Shown: piece by piece, positions 7,919 through 20,447 of the stretch
How the letters are laid out: the number at the start of each line of letters is the position of its first letter
Numbering within the stretch: the first letter of the stretch is position 1
Assembly: GCF_022811705.1 (NCBI RefSeq)
Contig: NZ_CP094528.1
Coordinates: forward strand, 2,604,001-2,668,000
Length of the DNA: 64,000 bases
Source of the DNA: Agromyces larvae
GTDB taxonomy: Bacteria > Actinomycetota > Actinomycetes > Actinomycetales > Microbacteriaceae
Direction of reading: 5' to 3'
Made by a program: the position numbers and the translations under genes
Notes under the pieces: model-generated
Databases searched by the model: none
What the model was told of the DNA's origin: nothing
What the model saw: the letters and a program-made list of their open reading frames with translations, nothing else

Positions 7919-9181
7919 CTACCCGCGCGGCCCGCGATTCCGCCCAGCGGCTCGGGCCGGACGAACGGATGCCCCGACCGCGGCCAGCACGCCGCCGGTG
8001 AGGAGCGCGACGCCCGCGATCACGAGCGGCAGCGGGTCGGCGCCGGTCCTGGCGAGCGCCCCGCCCGCCGATGCCTTCGGCGCCGCCGGCACGGGCGCGG
8101 GCGCGGGCGCGGGAGGCACCGTCGAGAAGTCCACGGCCCCGCGCGCGATGACGACCCGCACGTTCTCTTCGAACTCGTCGTCGATGAAGCGATTCGCGAT
8201 CACGCTCGCCTCGATCGTCATGCGGTGCCCGGCGGTGGCGAGCCCGCCGACGTCGAGCGTGAGCGAGTTCGTCTCGCCGACCTGCACGCCGTCGACGAAC
8301 ACCGTGTACGTGACCGTGCGCGGTACGTGTCCGCCGACACCCACCGATCCGCCGTAGACGGCCGGCCACGTGAAGTTCGCGCTCGTCGGCGTCGTGCCCG
8401 TGACGGTGGGTGCGATCGAGGCGACCTCGGGCGTCACCTCGACGCGCTCGCCGAGCAACGCGTACGAGAACGTCTGGCCGGGCAGCACCGAGTGGTCGGT
8501 GAACTCGGTCGCACCCGCCGGCAGCGGAGCGGCCCAATTGTCGCCCCCGATCCAGGTCTCGTCGTCGACGAGCGGCGGCGCCCAGGTCAAGCGCACCGTG
8601 GTCGGCCCGGTCGCGACGCCGCGCAGCTCGAACGAGGCCAGGGTGCGGAACGACCGGGTTCCCGTCGTCAGCACCAGTTCGTCGGCGTCGAGCACGTCGA
8701 CCTGCACGGTGTAGTCGGTGTCGCGGGCGAGCCCGGTCAGGCGGGCGAAGCCGCCGTAGGTGGCGGGCTGCGTGATCTCAACGGTTCCGTCGGTGGTCGT
8801 GATGACGTACTGCTCGGCACCCTCGACCTCGGGCCACCAGACGTTGGCGGTGCCCGTGCCGATGCCTCCGACCTCGACGGCGAGCGGCTCGGCTTGTGCG
8901 GGGGTCTGCACCTGCGGCCCCTGGTACGACACGAAGATGTGCTCGGGCAGTTCGGGGGCGGCGGGAGCGGCGTCGCCCTCGGGTGCTTCAGGCATCGCCG
9001 GGTCTTCGGGCGCCGACGGCTGCTCAGCCACGAGCGGTGCCGCAGCCGGCTCGGGCGCCGGATCCTCGAGCGCGAACGCCGCACCGGCCGCGCCGCCGGT
9101 CACCATCGCGAGTGCGAGGCCGGTTGCGACGATCGCGCGCAGACCGAATCTGCGGATACCTCGCCGCGAAGCCCTGCCCAT
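7919..9181 (-). CDS. Sortase-anchored fibronectin III-like surface protein
   Basis: A 420-residue exported protein. It has an N-terminal signal peptide (positively charged start, then IVATGLALAMVTGGAAGAAFA), a proline/alanine-rich linker, two or more beta-rich domains of fibronectin type III character (residues about 80-360, with GTTPTSANFTWP-like strands), a PAPAPAPVPAAP spacer and a C-terminal sorting signal. The sorting motif is LARTG rather than LPxTG, followed by a hydrophobic helix and a basic tail, which fits actinobacterial class E sortases (LAxTG). The start at 9181 was picked because the signal peptide follows and GGAGGGTGAG precedes it. Ligand and role are unknown; no sortase gene is in the window. 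Confidence 0.82.
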   Translation of the reverse strand: MGRASRRGIRRFGLRAIVATGLALAMVTGGAAGAAFALEDPAPEPAAAPLVAEQPSAPEDPAMPEAPEGDAAPAAPELPEHIFVSYQGPQVQTPAQAEPLAVEVGGIGTGTANVWWPEVEGAEQYVITTTDGTVEITQPATYGGFARLTGLARDTDYTVQVDVLDADELVLTTGTRSFRTLASFELRGVATGPTTVRLTWAPPLVDDETWIGGDNWAAPLPAGATEFTDHSVLPGQTFSYALLGERVEVTPEVASIAPTVTGTTPTSANFTWPAVYGGSVGVGGHVPRTVTYTVFVDGVQVGETNSLTLDVGGLATAGHRMTIEASVIANRFIDDEFEENVRVVIARGAVDFSTVPPAPAPAPVPAAPKASAGGALARTGADPLPLVIAGVALLTGGVLAAVGASVRPARAAGRNRGPRG

Positions 9182-9439
9182 GGTGCTGCTCACCCTCCCG
9201 CGACGCCGCCGGGTGGTGTCACCCGGACCGGCGATCGGCGATCCGGGAGCCCGGACGCGCATCATTGACAACGAGTCAACGCTACCGGGGCGGGCGCAAC
9301 GCGCGCTGAACGGGCGCTGACAGCTCGCTGAGCACCACCCGTCGAGAAGCGAGCCGGCGCGCCCGGGTAGACTCGGGGGGTCCGGCATCCGCCCGCCGCG
9401 AGGCATCCGTTCGCGGCCGCTCTCTGGAGTTCGCCACTC

Positions 9440-11776
<2,337 letters not shown>

Positions 11777-11828
11777 ACGGCCGGCGAGCCGGTCACGGCG
11801 AGCAGACCACGAGTGCGCGCAGACGCGG

Positions 11829-12494
11829 CTAGAACACCACGAGGCCCGCGAGGTAGCTGAGCCCCATCGTGGCGAGGCCGATGGCGAGGGTGCGACGCAG
11901 GGCGCGCGGCACCGAGGTGTGCGCCGAGAGGGCGATGAGCATGCTCGTGGCTGCGAGCGAGATGAGGACGGCGACGAACACCGCCCAGCTCTCCCACGCC
12001 GCTGGGTAGGCGAGCAGGATCAGCAGCGGAAGCGCCGAACCGGTGGCCACCGCCGCCGCGTTCAGCAGACCGCCGAGCAGCGGCCGCGACGGCGGCGTCG
12101 GTTCGTCGATGCCGTGTTCGACCTCGAGCTGCGCACCGACGGCGTCGTGCCGATGCAGGTGATCGGCCACCTCGCGCGCCGTCGGCACAGGCACCCCGCG
12201 CTCCACGAAGTAGGCCGCGAGATCGTCAAGATCGTCGGAGGCGTCCTCCAGGATGTCGCGCTCGGTCTCCGCGATCAGCGCTCGCTCGGCGTCACGCGCG
12301 GCGGCCAGCTCGGCGTACTTCGCACCGAAGCTCGCGACCGACCCCGCCACGAGCGCGGACAGGGAGGCGACCAGCAGCGTCGTGCTCGTCGCTCCGGCGC
12401 CCGCGAAGCCCTGCAGCACGCCGGCCGTGGCGATGATGCCGTCGTTCGTCGCGACGGCGAAGTCGCGCGCGGCCTCCGAGCGATACCACCGCAT
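11829..12494 (-). CDS. VIT-family membrane protein
   Basis: A 221-residue member of the VIT1/CCC1 (vacuolar iron transporter) family, probably an Fe/Mn transporter of the cytoplasmic membrane. The first helix has NDGIIATAGVLQGFAGAGA, a hallmark of the family. A charged cytoplasmic segment (about residues 60-125, GVPVPTAREVADHL...) separates the first two helices from three C-terminal helices. It is the second gene of a pair: the upstream paralogue ends two bases before its ATG, so translation is probably coupled. Direction and metal are not shown by the sequence. Confidence 0.82.
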   Translation of the reverse strand: MRWYRSEAARDFAVATNDGIIATAGVLQGFAGAGATSTTLLVASLSALVAGSVASFGAKYAELAAARDAERALIAETERDILEDASDDLDDLAAYFVERGVPVPTAREVADHLHRHDAVGAQLEVEHGIDEPTPPSRPLLGGLLNAAAVATGSALPLLILLAYPAAWESWAVFVAVLISLAATSMLIALSAHTSVPRALRRTLAIGLATMGLSYLAGLVVF

Positions 12495-12496
12495 GA

Positions 12497-13159
12497 TCAG
12501 AACAGCAGCAGCCCGGAGACGTAGCTGACGGCCATCGTCCCGACCCCGATCGAGAGGGTGCGCAGCACGCCGCGCACGATGCTCGTGCCGCCCGAGCGCG
12601 CGCCCACGATCGCGGTCACGACGAGCGACAGCGCCGCGGCGACCGCGACGGCCCACGCCTCGAGCGCGGCGGGGAACACGCTCACCATCACGAACGGCAC
12701 GGCGGCCCCGAGCGTGAACGCGACCGCCCCGGCGAGCGCCTCGACGAGCGGCGCCGAGCGGCGCATCGGCTCCTGGATGCCGTGCTCGGTCTCGAGCTGG
12801 GCGCCGAGCGGATCGGCGGCGCTCAGCTGCTCGGCGACCCGCCGAGCGAGATCGGGCTCGAGCCCCTTGCGCTCGTAGTGGGCGGCGAGTTCGGCGACCT
12901 CGTCGTCGGGCCGGGCGGCGAGCTCGGCCCGCTCCTCGGCGATGAGTGCGAGCTGGCGCTCCCGCTCCGAGGCCTGCTCGACGTACTTGGTGCCCGCGAG
13001 CGCCAGGGCGCCCGCGACCATCGCCGCGATCGACGCCACGAACAGGGTCGATTCGGATGCCCCGGCTCCCGCGAAGCCCTCGAGCACGCCGGCGGTCGCG
13101 ATGATGCCGTCGTTCGCGTCGACCACATGACCGTGCAGCAGCTCGCGCGCCCTGCCCAT
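12497..13159 (-). CDS. VIT-family membrane protein, paralogue
   Basis: A 220-residue VIT1/CCC1-family protein that aligns along its whole length with the next gene downstream: NDGIIATAGVLEGFAGAGA in helix 1, the charged segment ending near LGAQLETEHGIQEP, and three C-terminal helices ending in SYVSGLLLF. Each is a full-length five-helix protomer, so this is a tandem duplication, not a split gene. The two products could form a heterodimer. The start at 13159 is the usual position just before the first helix. Confidence 0.82.
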   Translation of the reverse strand: MGRARELLHGHVVDANDGIIATAGVLEGFAGAGASESTLFVASIAAMVAGALALAGTKYVEQASERERQLALIAEERAELAARPDDEVAELAAHYERKGLEPDLARRVAEQLSAADPLGAQLETEHGIQEPMRRSAPLVEALAGAVAFTLGAAVPFVMVSVFPAALEAWAVAVAAALSLVVTAIVGARSGGTSIVRGVLRTLSIGVGTMAVSYVSGLLLF

Positions 13160-13253
13160 GGGGCGACCCTATCGGGCGCGCCGGGCGCGACGCGCGATTG
13201 GACACGCACCCGCGCGGCCAGGAGACTGACGGCATGGGACGCGGAGCAGCAGC

Positions 13254-13769
13254 ATGACCGACGAGCCCGCGCAGGCGTACTCCGACGCGTACGCGGCCGC
13301 CCACGGACGGTTCGCGGTGATCCCCGCCGCGTACGTGCTGCTCTTCGACCCGCAAGGGCGGGTGCTGCTGCAGCACCGGGTCGACACCGGCTACTACGAC
13401 GACTGGTGGGGCGCATCGGCGGCCGGTCACGTGGAGGCAGGCGAACCGGTGACGCTCGGGGCCGTGCGCGAGGCATCCGAAGAACTCGGAGTGACGATCG
13501 CATCCGACGCGCTCGCACCGCTCACCACCATGCACCGACGCGGTCGCGACGACCGGCCCACCGAGCAGCGCGTCGACTTCTTCTTCGGATGCCGCGACTG
13601 GCAGGGGGTGCCCGAACTCCGCGAGTCGACGGCCGACGAGCTGCGCTGGTTCGCGCTCGACGCGTTGCCCGCCCGCGTCGTGCACCACGAGCGGCACGTG
13701 CTCGACCTCATCGCGGCCGGAAGCCTGCCGTCGATCACCGTGTACGGATTCGACCGAACCGAGTCCTGA
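13254..13769 (+). CDS. Nudix hydrolase
   Basis: A 171-residue pyrophosphohydrolase fold. The complete Nudix box starts at GHVEAGE and runs to REASEELGV, with the metal-binding glutamates of REASEE in place. WWGASAAGHVEAGE and the C-terminal PARVVHHERHV are also seen in isopentenyl-diphosphate isomerase-like and general Nudix proteins; the substrate cannot be told. A GGAGCAGCAGC stretch precedes the ATG. It is divergent from the VIT pair. Confidence 0.85.
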   Translation: MTDEPAQAYSDAYAAAHGRFAVIPAAYVLLFDPQGRVLLQHRVDTGYYDDWWGASAAGHVEAGEPVTLGAVREASEELGVTIASDALAPLTTMHRRGRDDRPTEQRVDFFFGCRDWQGVPELRESTADELRWFALDALPARVVHHERHVLDLIAAGSLPSITVYGFDRTES

Positions 13770-13812
13770 CCGGAACGGGACGACGTCCCCCGGATTCCCT
13801 CGTTTTGGGGGC

Positions 13813-13959
13813 ATGCCAACTGTCCACCCCCTGATTGCGAGTCCACTCGGCCGGATGGTGTCGACCGCGACCCAGCCGATCGGCTCATTCTCGTACGACG
13901 GGAACAACCGGCTGCTCGAGAACCTGGCGGCCGACGCGATCAACAACGCGCAACGCTGA
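13813..13959 (+). CDS. Small ORF or gene remnant
   Basis: A 48-codon frame ending at 13959, rich in polar residues (SFSYDGNNRLLENLAADA). No clear ribosome-binding site precedes the ATG and no family is recognised. The ordered composition of the last 25 residues suggests the C-terminal end of a lost gene rather than random translation. Low confidence. Confidence 0.25.
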   Translation: MPTVHPLIASPLGRMVSTATQPIGSFSYDGNNRLLENLAADAINNAQR

Positions 13960-13983
13960 GCCGGGTCCACCCGGCCGCGCAGA

Positions 13984-14025
13984 CGCACCGGATGCCCCGG
14001 GCGCGAGCCCGAGGCATCCGGTGCG
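13984..14025. terminator. Strong two-way terminator hairpin
   Basis: A 13-bp perfect outer stem (CGCACCGGATGCC and complement), one C/A mismatch, then CGGGC/GCCCG closing a GCGA tetraloop. It sits just after the leftward protease gene and also faces the rightward small ORF, so it can serve both strands. Confidence 0.8.
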
Positions 14026-14044
14026 CTCGTTCAGCGGAGCGCGA

Positions 14045-15865
14045 CTACCGCCCGATCGCACGCAGAGCGTTCACGACGCCCTTGCCGGAGAACCCGTTCT
14101 GCGCGGCCGTGCCCTCGCAGGTGTGGGTGGCCGTGACCACCTGGCCGGTGGGCAGCGTACGGGTGTAGGTGAAGTCCGCCGGAACCGGGCACGCGGTCTC
14201 CACCGCCGACCGCTCGAGCTTGGCCTGGGTGAGTGCCGCGGGCAGGTAGGTGCCGCCGCGGAGGAAGTCCTTCACCCCGTACTTGCCGACGATGAGCGCC
14301 GCGACGCCCGCCGCGTGCGGTGAGGCCATCGACGTGCCCTGCAGGTACTGGTAGTACGCGCAGTTCGCGCCCTCGGCGTCGCAGCTCTTCACCGCCCACG
14401 GCACCACGACCTCGCCGTTCTCGTCGATCGCGCCCTCGGCCGCAGCCACGTTCGCGGGGTACGCGGCGAGGATGCCGGCCGCATAGTCGCGCGTGCCGTC
14501 GGCCGTGTCGTACACGTCGCCGCCCGGGGCGGCCACGTCGATGTACCCGTTGCCGTAGTCGGAGTAGTACGCCTTGCGGCTCGACGGCCCCGTGCTCGAC
14601 ACCGAGATCACGCCACGCGCCTCCGACGGCATCGAGGTGCACGACGCCGGGTCGAGCAGGTCGCGGGTGTAGGCGATCTCACCGGGCACGTCGGCGAAGT
14701 CGGGGCTGCCGGCATCCGTCAGCGGCTTCGTGTAATCGGTCGCCCCGTTGCCCGCCGCGGACACGAGCGTGACCCCGCTGATGCGCGCGAAGTCGAGCGC
14801 CCGCTGCATCGCCGTGATGATGGTGCGCTGCTCCTGCTGGTCCTCGGGCGAGTCGGCCGGGTGGCTCGTGCAGTTGAACAGCCACGGGTCGACGTAGTAG
14901 CTCATGTTCACGACATCGACGCCGAGCTTCGCGGCGTACGTGAGCGCGTCGACCGACGGCTGCAGGAAGAAGTAGCCCGAGTCCTGACCGGCGCGGAGGT
15001 TCACGATCGTCGCCTCGGGCGCGACGCCCGCGATGCCGACGCCGTTCAGCGGCGACGCGATGGTGGATGCCACGTGCGTGCCGTGTCCGTTCTCGTCGAC
15101 GTCGGCCGGGTCCTCGCAGGAGCCGTCGGACTCCTCCTCGCACGGGCCGTCGACCACGTCGCCGTTCGCGTCGACCGGGATGTCGACCGTGAAGTTGCGG
15201 CTGTGCGCGGCGTCGAAGTTCGGCGCGATGTCGGGGTGCGATCCGTCGACGCCGGTGTCGAGGATGCCGACCAGGACGCCCTTGCCCTGCTCGTACCGGT
15301 ACGAGCCGTCGACGGTGGCGTCGATCGCCTGCAGGTCCCACTGCAGCGACGCGAGCGGGTCGGCCGCGGGCGCCTCGGGCTGGCTGTGGCCGTGGCCGTT
15401 GCCGCTGCCCTTTCCCTTGCCGTTGCCGTTGCCGGCTGCGGCGTCGGCGGCCGCCTCGGTCGCCGTCGCGCCGGCGTCGGCGCCCGCATCGGCTCGCACG
15501 TCCTGCTCGGCGGCGTCCTGCTTCTGCGCCTCTCCGCTCGCCTTCCGCCCCTCGGGCACGTCGGCGATGACGCGGTTCTGGGCGGTGCCCTCGATCGCGC
15601 GCTGCTCCGCGGCGGCATCGGCGAAGCCCGCCTCGGTCGTGGTCACCGTGGCGACGCCGACGTCGGTGTTCTGACTGACGACGGTGCCGCCGGCGGCCTC
15701 GACCGCGGCGACCTGCGCCTCGGCGGAGGTGCCCTCGGCGAAGAGGACGACGAACTCGCGTTCGCCGTCCTCGGTTGCGGTCTCCGCGCCCGCCGGCGTC
15801 GTCGCCAGCGCCGTCAGGACCAGTGCTGCTGCGCATGTGGCAGCGATCGTGCTTGCTCTTCTCAT
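14045..15865 (-). CDS. Secreted S8 (subtilisin-like) serine protease
   Basis: A 606-residue exported protease. Signal peptide at residues 1-27 (ending TTPAGA), an inhibitor_I9-like propeptide at about 35-105, a low-complexity Ala/Gly/Asn linker (about 115-165), then the peptidase domain with Asp203 in GILDTG, His261 in GHGTHVAS, oxyanion Asn383 in SAAGNG and Ser512 in QGTSMASPHAAG. A long insert follows the His region and several paired cysteines suggest disulfides. The start at 15865 follows a GGGAGA site; upstream in-frame codons have no signal-peptide character. It is likely secreted and self-processed. No membrane anchor is seen. The substrate is unknown. Confidence 0.92.
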   Translation of the reverse strand: MRRASTIAATCAAALVLTALATTPAGAETATEDGEREFVVLFAEGTSAEAQVAAVEAAGGTVVSQNTDVGVATVTTTEAGFADAAAEQRAIEGTAQNRVIADVPEGRKASGEAQKQDAAEQDVRADAGADAGATATEAAADAAAGNGNGKGKGSGNGHGHSQPEAPAADPLASLQWDLQAIDATVDGSYRYEQGKGVLVGILDTGVDGSHPDIAPNFDAAHSRNFTVDIPVDANGDVVDGPCEEESDGSCEDPADVDENGHGTHVASTIASPLNGVGIAGVAPEATIVNLRAGQDSGYFFLQPSVDALTYAAKLGVDVVNMSYYVDPWLFNCTSHPADSPEDQQEQRTIITAMQRALDFARISGVTLVSAAGNGATDYTKPLTDAGSPDFADVPGEIAYTRDLLDPASCTSMPSEARGVISVSSTGPSSRKAYYSDYGNGYIDVAAPGGDVYDTADGTRDYAAGILAAYPANVAAAEGAIDENGEVVVPWAVKSCDAEGANCAYYQYLQGTSMASPHAAGVAALIVGKYGVKDFLRGGTYLPAALTQAKLERSAVETACPVPADFTYTRTLPTGQVVTATHTCEGTAAQNGFSGKGVVNALRAIGR

Positions 15866-15980
15866 TCGGGTCTCCCATCGTGTGGTCGGACCGTGCGCGG
15901 AAGTGGCGCACATTGGGCGCGATCCTGACACGCCCCCCGAACGGGGGTCAAGAGGTTGCGGGAGATCGCGGCGATCCGGA

Positions 15981-18533
15981 TCAGGCCCGCCGCACCGCCC
16001 GCCCGAACTCGTTCGCGGAGCGCACCACCCGCGCGTCGAGCACCCGTGCGGCGTCGACGGGAGCCGGCTGCTCCGACGTGTGCGACCGCGCTGTCACCGT
16101 GAACGTCGCCGGCTCGCCCGGCAGCAGCGTCACCAGTCCGGCATCCACGTGCCAGGCCGCGTCGACCTTGTCGACGAGCAGGGTCAGGTCGCGCACGTAC
16201 GACCGCGCGGTCGCCACAATGGATGCTCCGTCGGCGACGAGCTCGACCGCGTCCGGGTCGAGGCGCTGGTCGACGACCTCGGCGAAGTTCCACAGGGCCC
16301 GGTCGTAGCCGTCGGCGGGCGTGACCACGAGCACCTCCCCGGCAGGGTCGCCGGTCGCCGTGACCGACTCGGGAAGCGGCAGTCGCGCGACGCCCCACGC
16401 ATCGATGTCCACCGTCGCGAGGTGCGCCGCGCGCACGTCGCCGTCGAACGAGATCCGCTCTGCGCGTACCTCGCCCGACCACGCGGCATCCGTCTCGTTG
16501 AGGAACACGGCGACGAGCCGCGACGAGGCATCCGAGGCATCCGCCCCTGACTGATCGGGCTGGATCGTGACCAGCCGCGGCCGGAAGGCCGCGCGCATCG
16601 CATGCCACAGAGGCTTGCGGTGCTCGGCGAAGTCGACCGCCGCCCACGACACCACCGGCCAGTCGTCGTTGAGCTGCCATACGATCGCGCCCGTGTTCAG
16701 CGGCGCGAGCGACCGGAAGTGCTCGAGCCCGAACTGAACCGCGTGCGCCTGGTTGAGCTGCGTCGCCCAGTGCCAGTCCTCGATGCCGCGCCCGTCGACG
16801 ACGGCAGGCACCGGCAGGTGCGGGCCGAGCCCGCGCTCGAGCTTGCCGTTGCCGTCGTCGGCCTTCTGGTGCACGAGCAGTTGGGGCCCGTAGGGGTCGA
16901 GCGGTTGGTCGTGCACGACCGACGTGAGCGTCGACCAGGCGGGCGGACCCTGGAAACCGAATTCGGCGACGAACCGCGGCCGCCATTCGCGGTACGCCGT
17001 GTAGTCGCGCTCGTTCCACACGTCCCAGATGTGCACCGTGCCGTTCGACGCGTCGTTCGGGTGCAGGTAGTCGGAGAACGAGAACGGGCTTCCCGGCGTG
17101 TACGGCCGGGTCGGATCGAGCTCGCCGAGGAGCTCGGGCAGGATACGCCGGTAGTACCCGTTGCCCCAGGTGCGGCCGCCGAGCCGCGCCCGCCACCCCC
17201 ACTCGGCATACCCGACGAGGTTCTCGTTGTTGCCGTTCCACAGCACGAGGCTCGGGTGCGGCGAGAGCCGCGTCGCGTTGTCGCGCAGCTCCGCCTCGAC
17301 CTCCGAGCGGAGCCACTTCTCTTCGGCGTACGCCGCGCACGCGAACAGCACGTCCTGCCAGACCAGGATCCCGGCCTCGTCGCACGCGTCGTAGAAGTCG
17401 TCGGATTCGTAGAGCCCGCCGCCCCACACGCGCAGCAGGTTCAGGTTCGCCTCGACCGCGTCGGCGATGCGGCGATCGATGCGATCACGGTCGACTTCGG
17501 TGACGAACGCGTGGTCGGGGATCCAGTTCGCACCCCGCACCCGCACGTCGCGTCCGTTCAGGCGCAGCACGAACCGGCTGCCGACTTCGTCGGCCGAGGT
17601 GTCGAGCTCGACGGTGCGGAACCCCACCCGGCCGGTCCAGGCATCCGTCTGCCCCGACGTCGTCGCGACCTCGAGCCGCACCTCGTACAACGGCTGCTCG
17701 CCGAACCCGAGCGGCCACCAGCGGCGCACGTCCGGCACCGCGACGACCACGACCCCGGATGACGCGACCCGCGCCGACCCGCGCGCCGCCTCGACGCCCG
17801 CCAGCGAGACGATCACGGTGGCCTCGACAGGCTCGCCGCGGCCCTCGTCGCCGCGCGCGAGGTCGACGTGCGTCGTCAAGATGCCGGTGCGCCCCGTGAC
17901 GTCCACGAGCGGGCGCACGCCGAGGATGCGTACGCCCGACCACGCCTCGATCGCGATCGGCTTCCAGATGCCGACCGTGGCGACGTCGATGCCCCAGTCC
18001 CAGCCGAAGTTCGACGCCGACTTGCGCAGCGCGTTGTACGGGTGGTGGTTCACGTGCGGCAACTCGCCGCCCGTCGCACGCGAGCGTCGTTCCGCCTCGG
18101 GCACGGGCGCGGTGAAGTCGACGGTGATCGTGTTCTCGCCCTCGACGAGCAGCTCGCGCACGTCGATTCGATGGGTGCGGAACTGGTTCTCGACGTGGCC
18201 GACGTGCCGCCCGTTCAGCCGGATCTCGGCGACCGTGTCGAGTCCGTGCGCGACCAGCTCGACGCGCTCGGCGGGAGCGGCCGGGCCGCCCGGCTCGACC
18301 CAGGTGAACGTGCGCTCGTAACGCCAGTCGGTGTCGCCGATCCACTGCTGGGATGCCTCGTGGTCGCCGTCGAACGGGTCGGCGATGAGGCCGGCGGCGA
18401 CGAGGTCGGTGTGCACGACGCCGGGCACGGCACCCGGGAACGACGAGGCGGTCACCTCGGGCGGGATCGGCGAGCGCGCCGCCGAGCCGAGAGCGGTGAC
18501 GGTCCAGGCGCCGTCGAGCGAGAGCGAGTGCAT
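15981..18533 (-). CDS. Beta-mannosidase (GH2)
   Basis: A cytoplasmic exo-glycosidase of 850 residues removing non-reducing beta-mannosyl units. N-terminal jelly-roll sugar-binding domain (about 1-190), immunoglobulin-like domain (about 200-320), then the TIM barrel with the acid/base Glu437 in WNGNNEN and the nucleophile Glu524 in FVAEFGFQG. The motifs and the SFPGAVPGVVHTDL opening are those of bacterial beta-mannosidases rather than LacZ. A GGAGGAGG site precedes the ATG. It is the last gene of the importer operon, so it probably digests the oligosaccharides that the importer brings in. No signal peptide. Confidence 0.9.
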   Translation of the reverse strand: MHSLSLDGAWTVTALGSAARSPIPPEVTASSFPGAVPGVVHTDLVAAGLIADPFDGDHEASQQWIGDTDWRYERTFTWVEPGGPAAPAERVELVAHGLDTVAEIRLNGRHVGHVENQFRTHRIDVRELLVEGENTITVDFTAPVPEAERRSRATGGELPHVNHHPYNALRKSASNFGWDWGIDVATVGIWKPIAIEAWSGVRILGVRPLVDVTGRTGILTTHVDLARGDEGRGEPVEATVIVSLAGVEAARGSARVASSGVVVVAVPDVRRWWPLGFGEQPLYEVRLEVATTSGQTDAWTGRVGFRTVELDTSADEVGSRFVLRLNGRDVRVRGANWIPDHAFVTEVDRDRIDRRIADAVEANLNLLRVWGGGLYESDDFYDACDEAGILVWQDVLFACAAYAEEKWLRSEVEAELRDNATRLSPHPSLVLWNGNNENLVGYAEWGWRARLGGRTWGNGYYRRILPELLGELDPTRPYTPGSPFSFSDYLHPNDASNGTVHIWDVWNERDYTAYREWRPRFVAEFGFQGPPAWSTLTSVVHDQPLDPYGPQLLVHQKADDGNGKLERGLGPHLPVPAVVDGRGIEDWHWATQLNQAHAVQFGLEHFRSLAPLNTGAIVWQLNDDWPVVSWAAVDFAEHRKPLWHAMRAAFRPRLVTIQPDQSGADASDASSRLVAVFLNETDAAWSGEVRAERISFDGDVRAAHLATVDIDAWGVARLPLPESVTATGDPAGEVLVVTPADGYDRALWNFAEVVDQRLDPDAVELVADGASIVATARSYVRDLTLLVDKVDAAWHVDAGLVTLLPGEPATFTVTARSHTSEQPAPVDAARVLDARVVRSANEFGRAVRRA

Positions 18534-18597
18534 GGGGGAATCCTCCTCCGATGGTGCGATGGGGTGGGACGAGAGGTCGGCCGTTGCGGCCGAACGG

Positions 18598-19505
18598 TCA
18601 GGATGCTGCGGCGAGGGGCGGCACGGACGCACCGTCGAGACTCGTCCACTGCCCGGTGTGGTGGTCGAAGCTGACCCGGTTGTCGAGCCGCGACCGGTCG
18701 GGCGCACCACCGTCGCGCACCAGCGCGCCCGCGCGTTCGGGGTCGGGCGCCGCCGCGGCGAGCAGCTTCGTGTACTCATGCTGCGGGTCGAGGATGACCC
18801 GGTCGCTCGGGCCGCGTTCGACGATGCGGCCCTTGTACATGACGAGCACCTCGTCGGAGAAGTGCCGCGCGGTCGCCAGGTCGTGGGTGATGTACAGCAC
18901 CGCGAGGTGGTCCTCACGCTGGAGGCGCGCCATCAGGTTCAGCACGCCGAGGCGGATCGAGACGTCGAGCATCGACACCGGCTCATCCGCGATGAGCACC
19001 TGCGCGCCCGGCGCGAGGGCGCGCGCGATCGCGACGCGTTGGCGTTGCCCGCCCGACAGCTCGTGCGGTCGGCGGGCCGCGACCCGATCCGCCGGCTCGA
19101 GATTGACGCGCTCGAGCATGTGCAGCACCCGCTCGTGCACGGCCTCGCGTCCCGTCGCCCGGTGGTGCAGCATGAGCGGCCGGGCGATGTGGTGCTCGAC
19201 GGTGTGGAACGGATTCAGCGAGGCGAACGGGTCCTGGAACACCATCTGCACATGTCGGCGGTACATCGAGCCGAGCACGGGCGTGTGGTCCTCGAGGCGC
19301 ACATCGATCGTGCCCGAGGTGGGCTTCTCGAGCCGCGCGAGCATGCGGGCGATGGTCGACTTGCCCGAGCCCGACTCGCCGACGAGGGCGACGGTGCGGC
19401 CGGGCCGCAGATCGAACGACACCCGGTCGACTGCGGTGAGCCGCCGCCGCTTCAGGCCGTCTCGCACGGTGAAGACCTTCGTCAGGTCGCGAACCTCGAC
19501 GCTCG

Positions 19506-19509
<4 letters not shown>
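18598..19509 (-). CDS. ABC importer ATPase, DppF/OppF type
   Basis: A 303-residue ATP-binding subunit energising oligosaccharide (or peptide) uptake. Walker A GESGSGKST (about 42-50), signature LSGGQRQRVAIARAL, Walker B VLIADEP and the switch histidine in YITHDLA are present. The tail after about residue 240 is the oligopeptide-importer C-terminal extension. Its start overlaps the stop of the other ATPase by 4 bases (ATGA), showing coupled translation. Confidence 0.9.

Positions 19510-20443
<934 letters not shown>

Positions 20444-20447
<4 letters not shown>

Noticed and set aside
7752..8357. Rightward frame with a hydrophobic start near 7752
   Set aside because: It overlaps the surface-protein gene, has no ribosome-binding site and no recognisable protein pattern after 35 residues.
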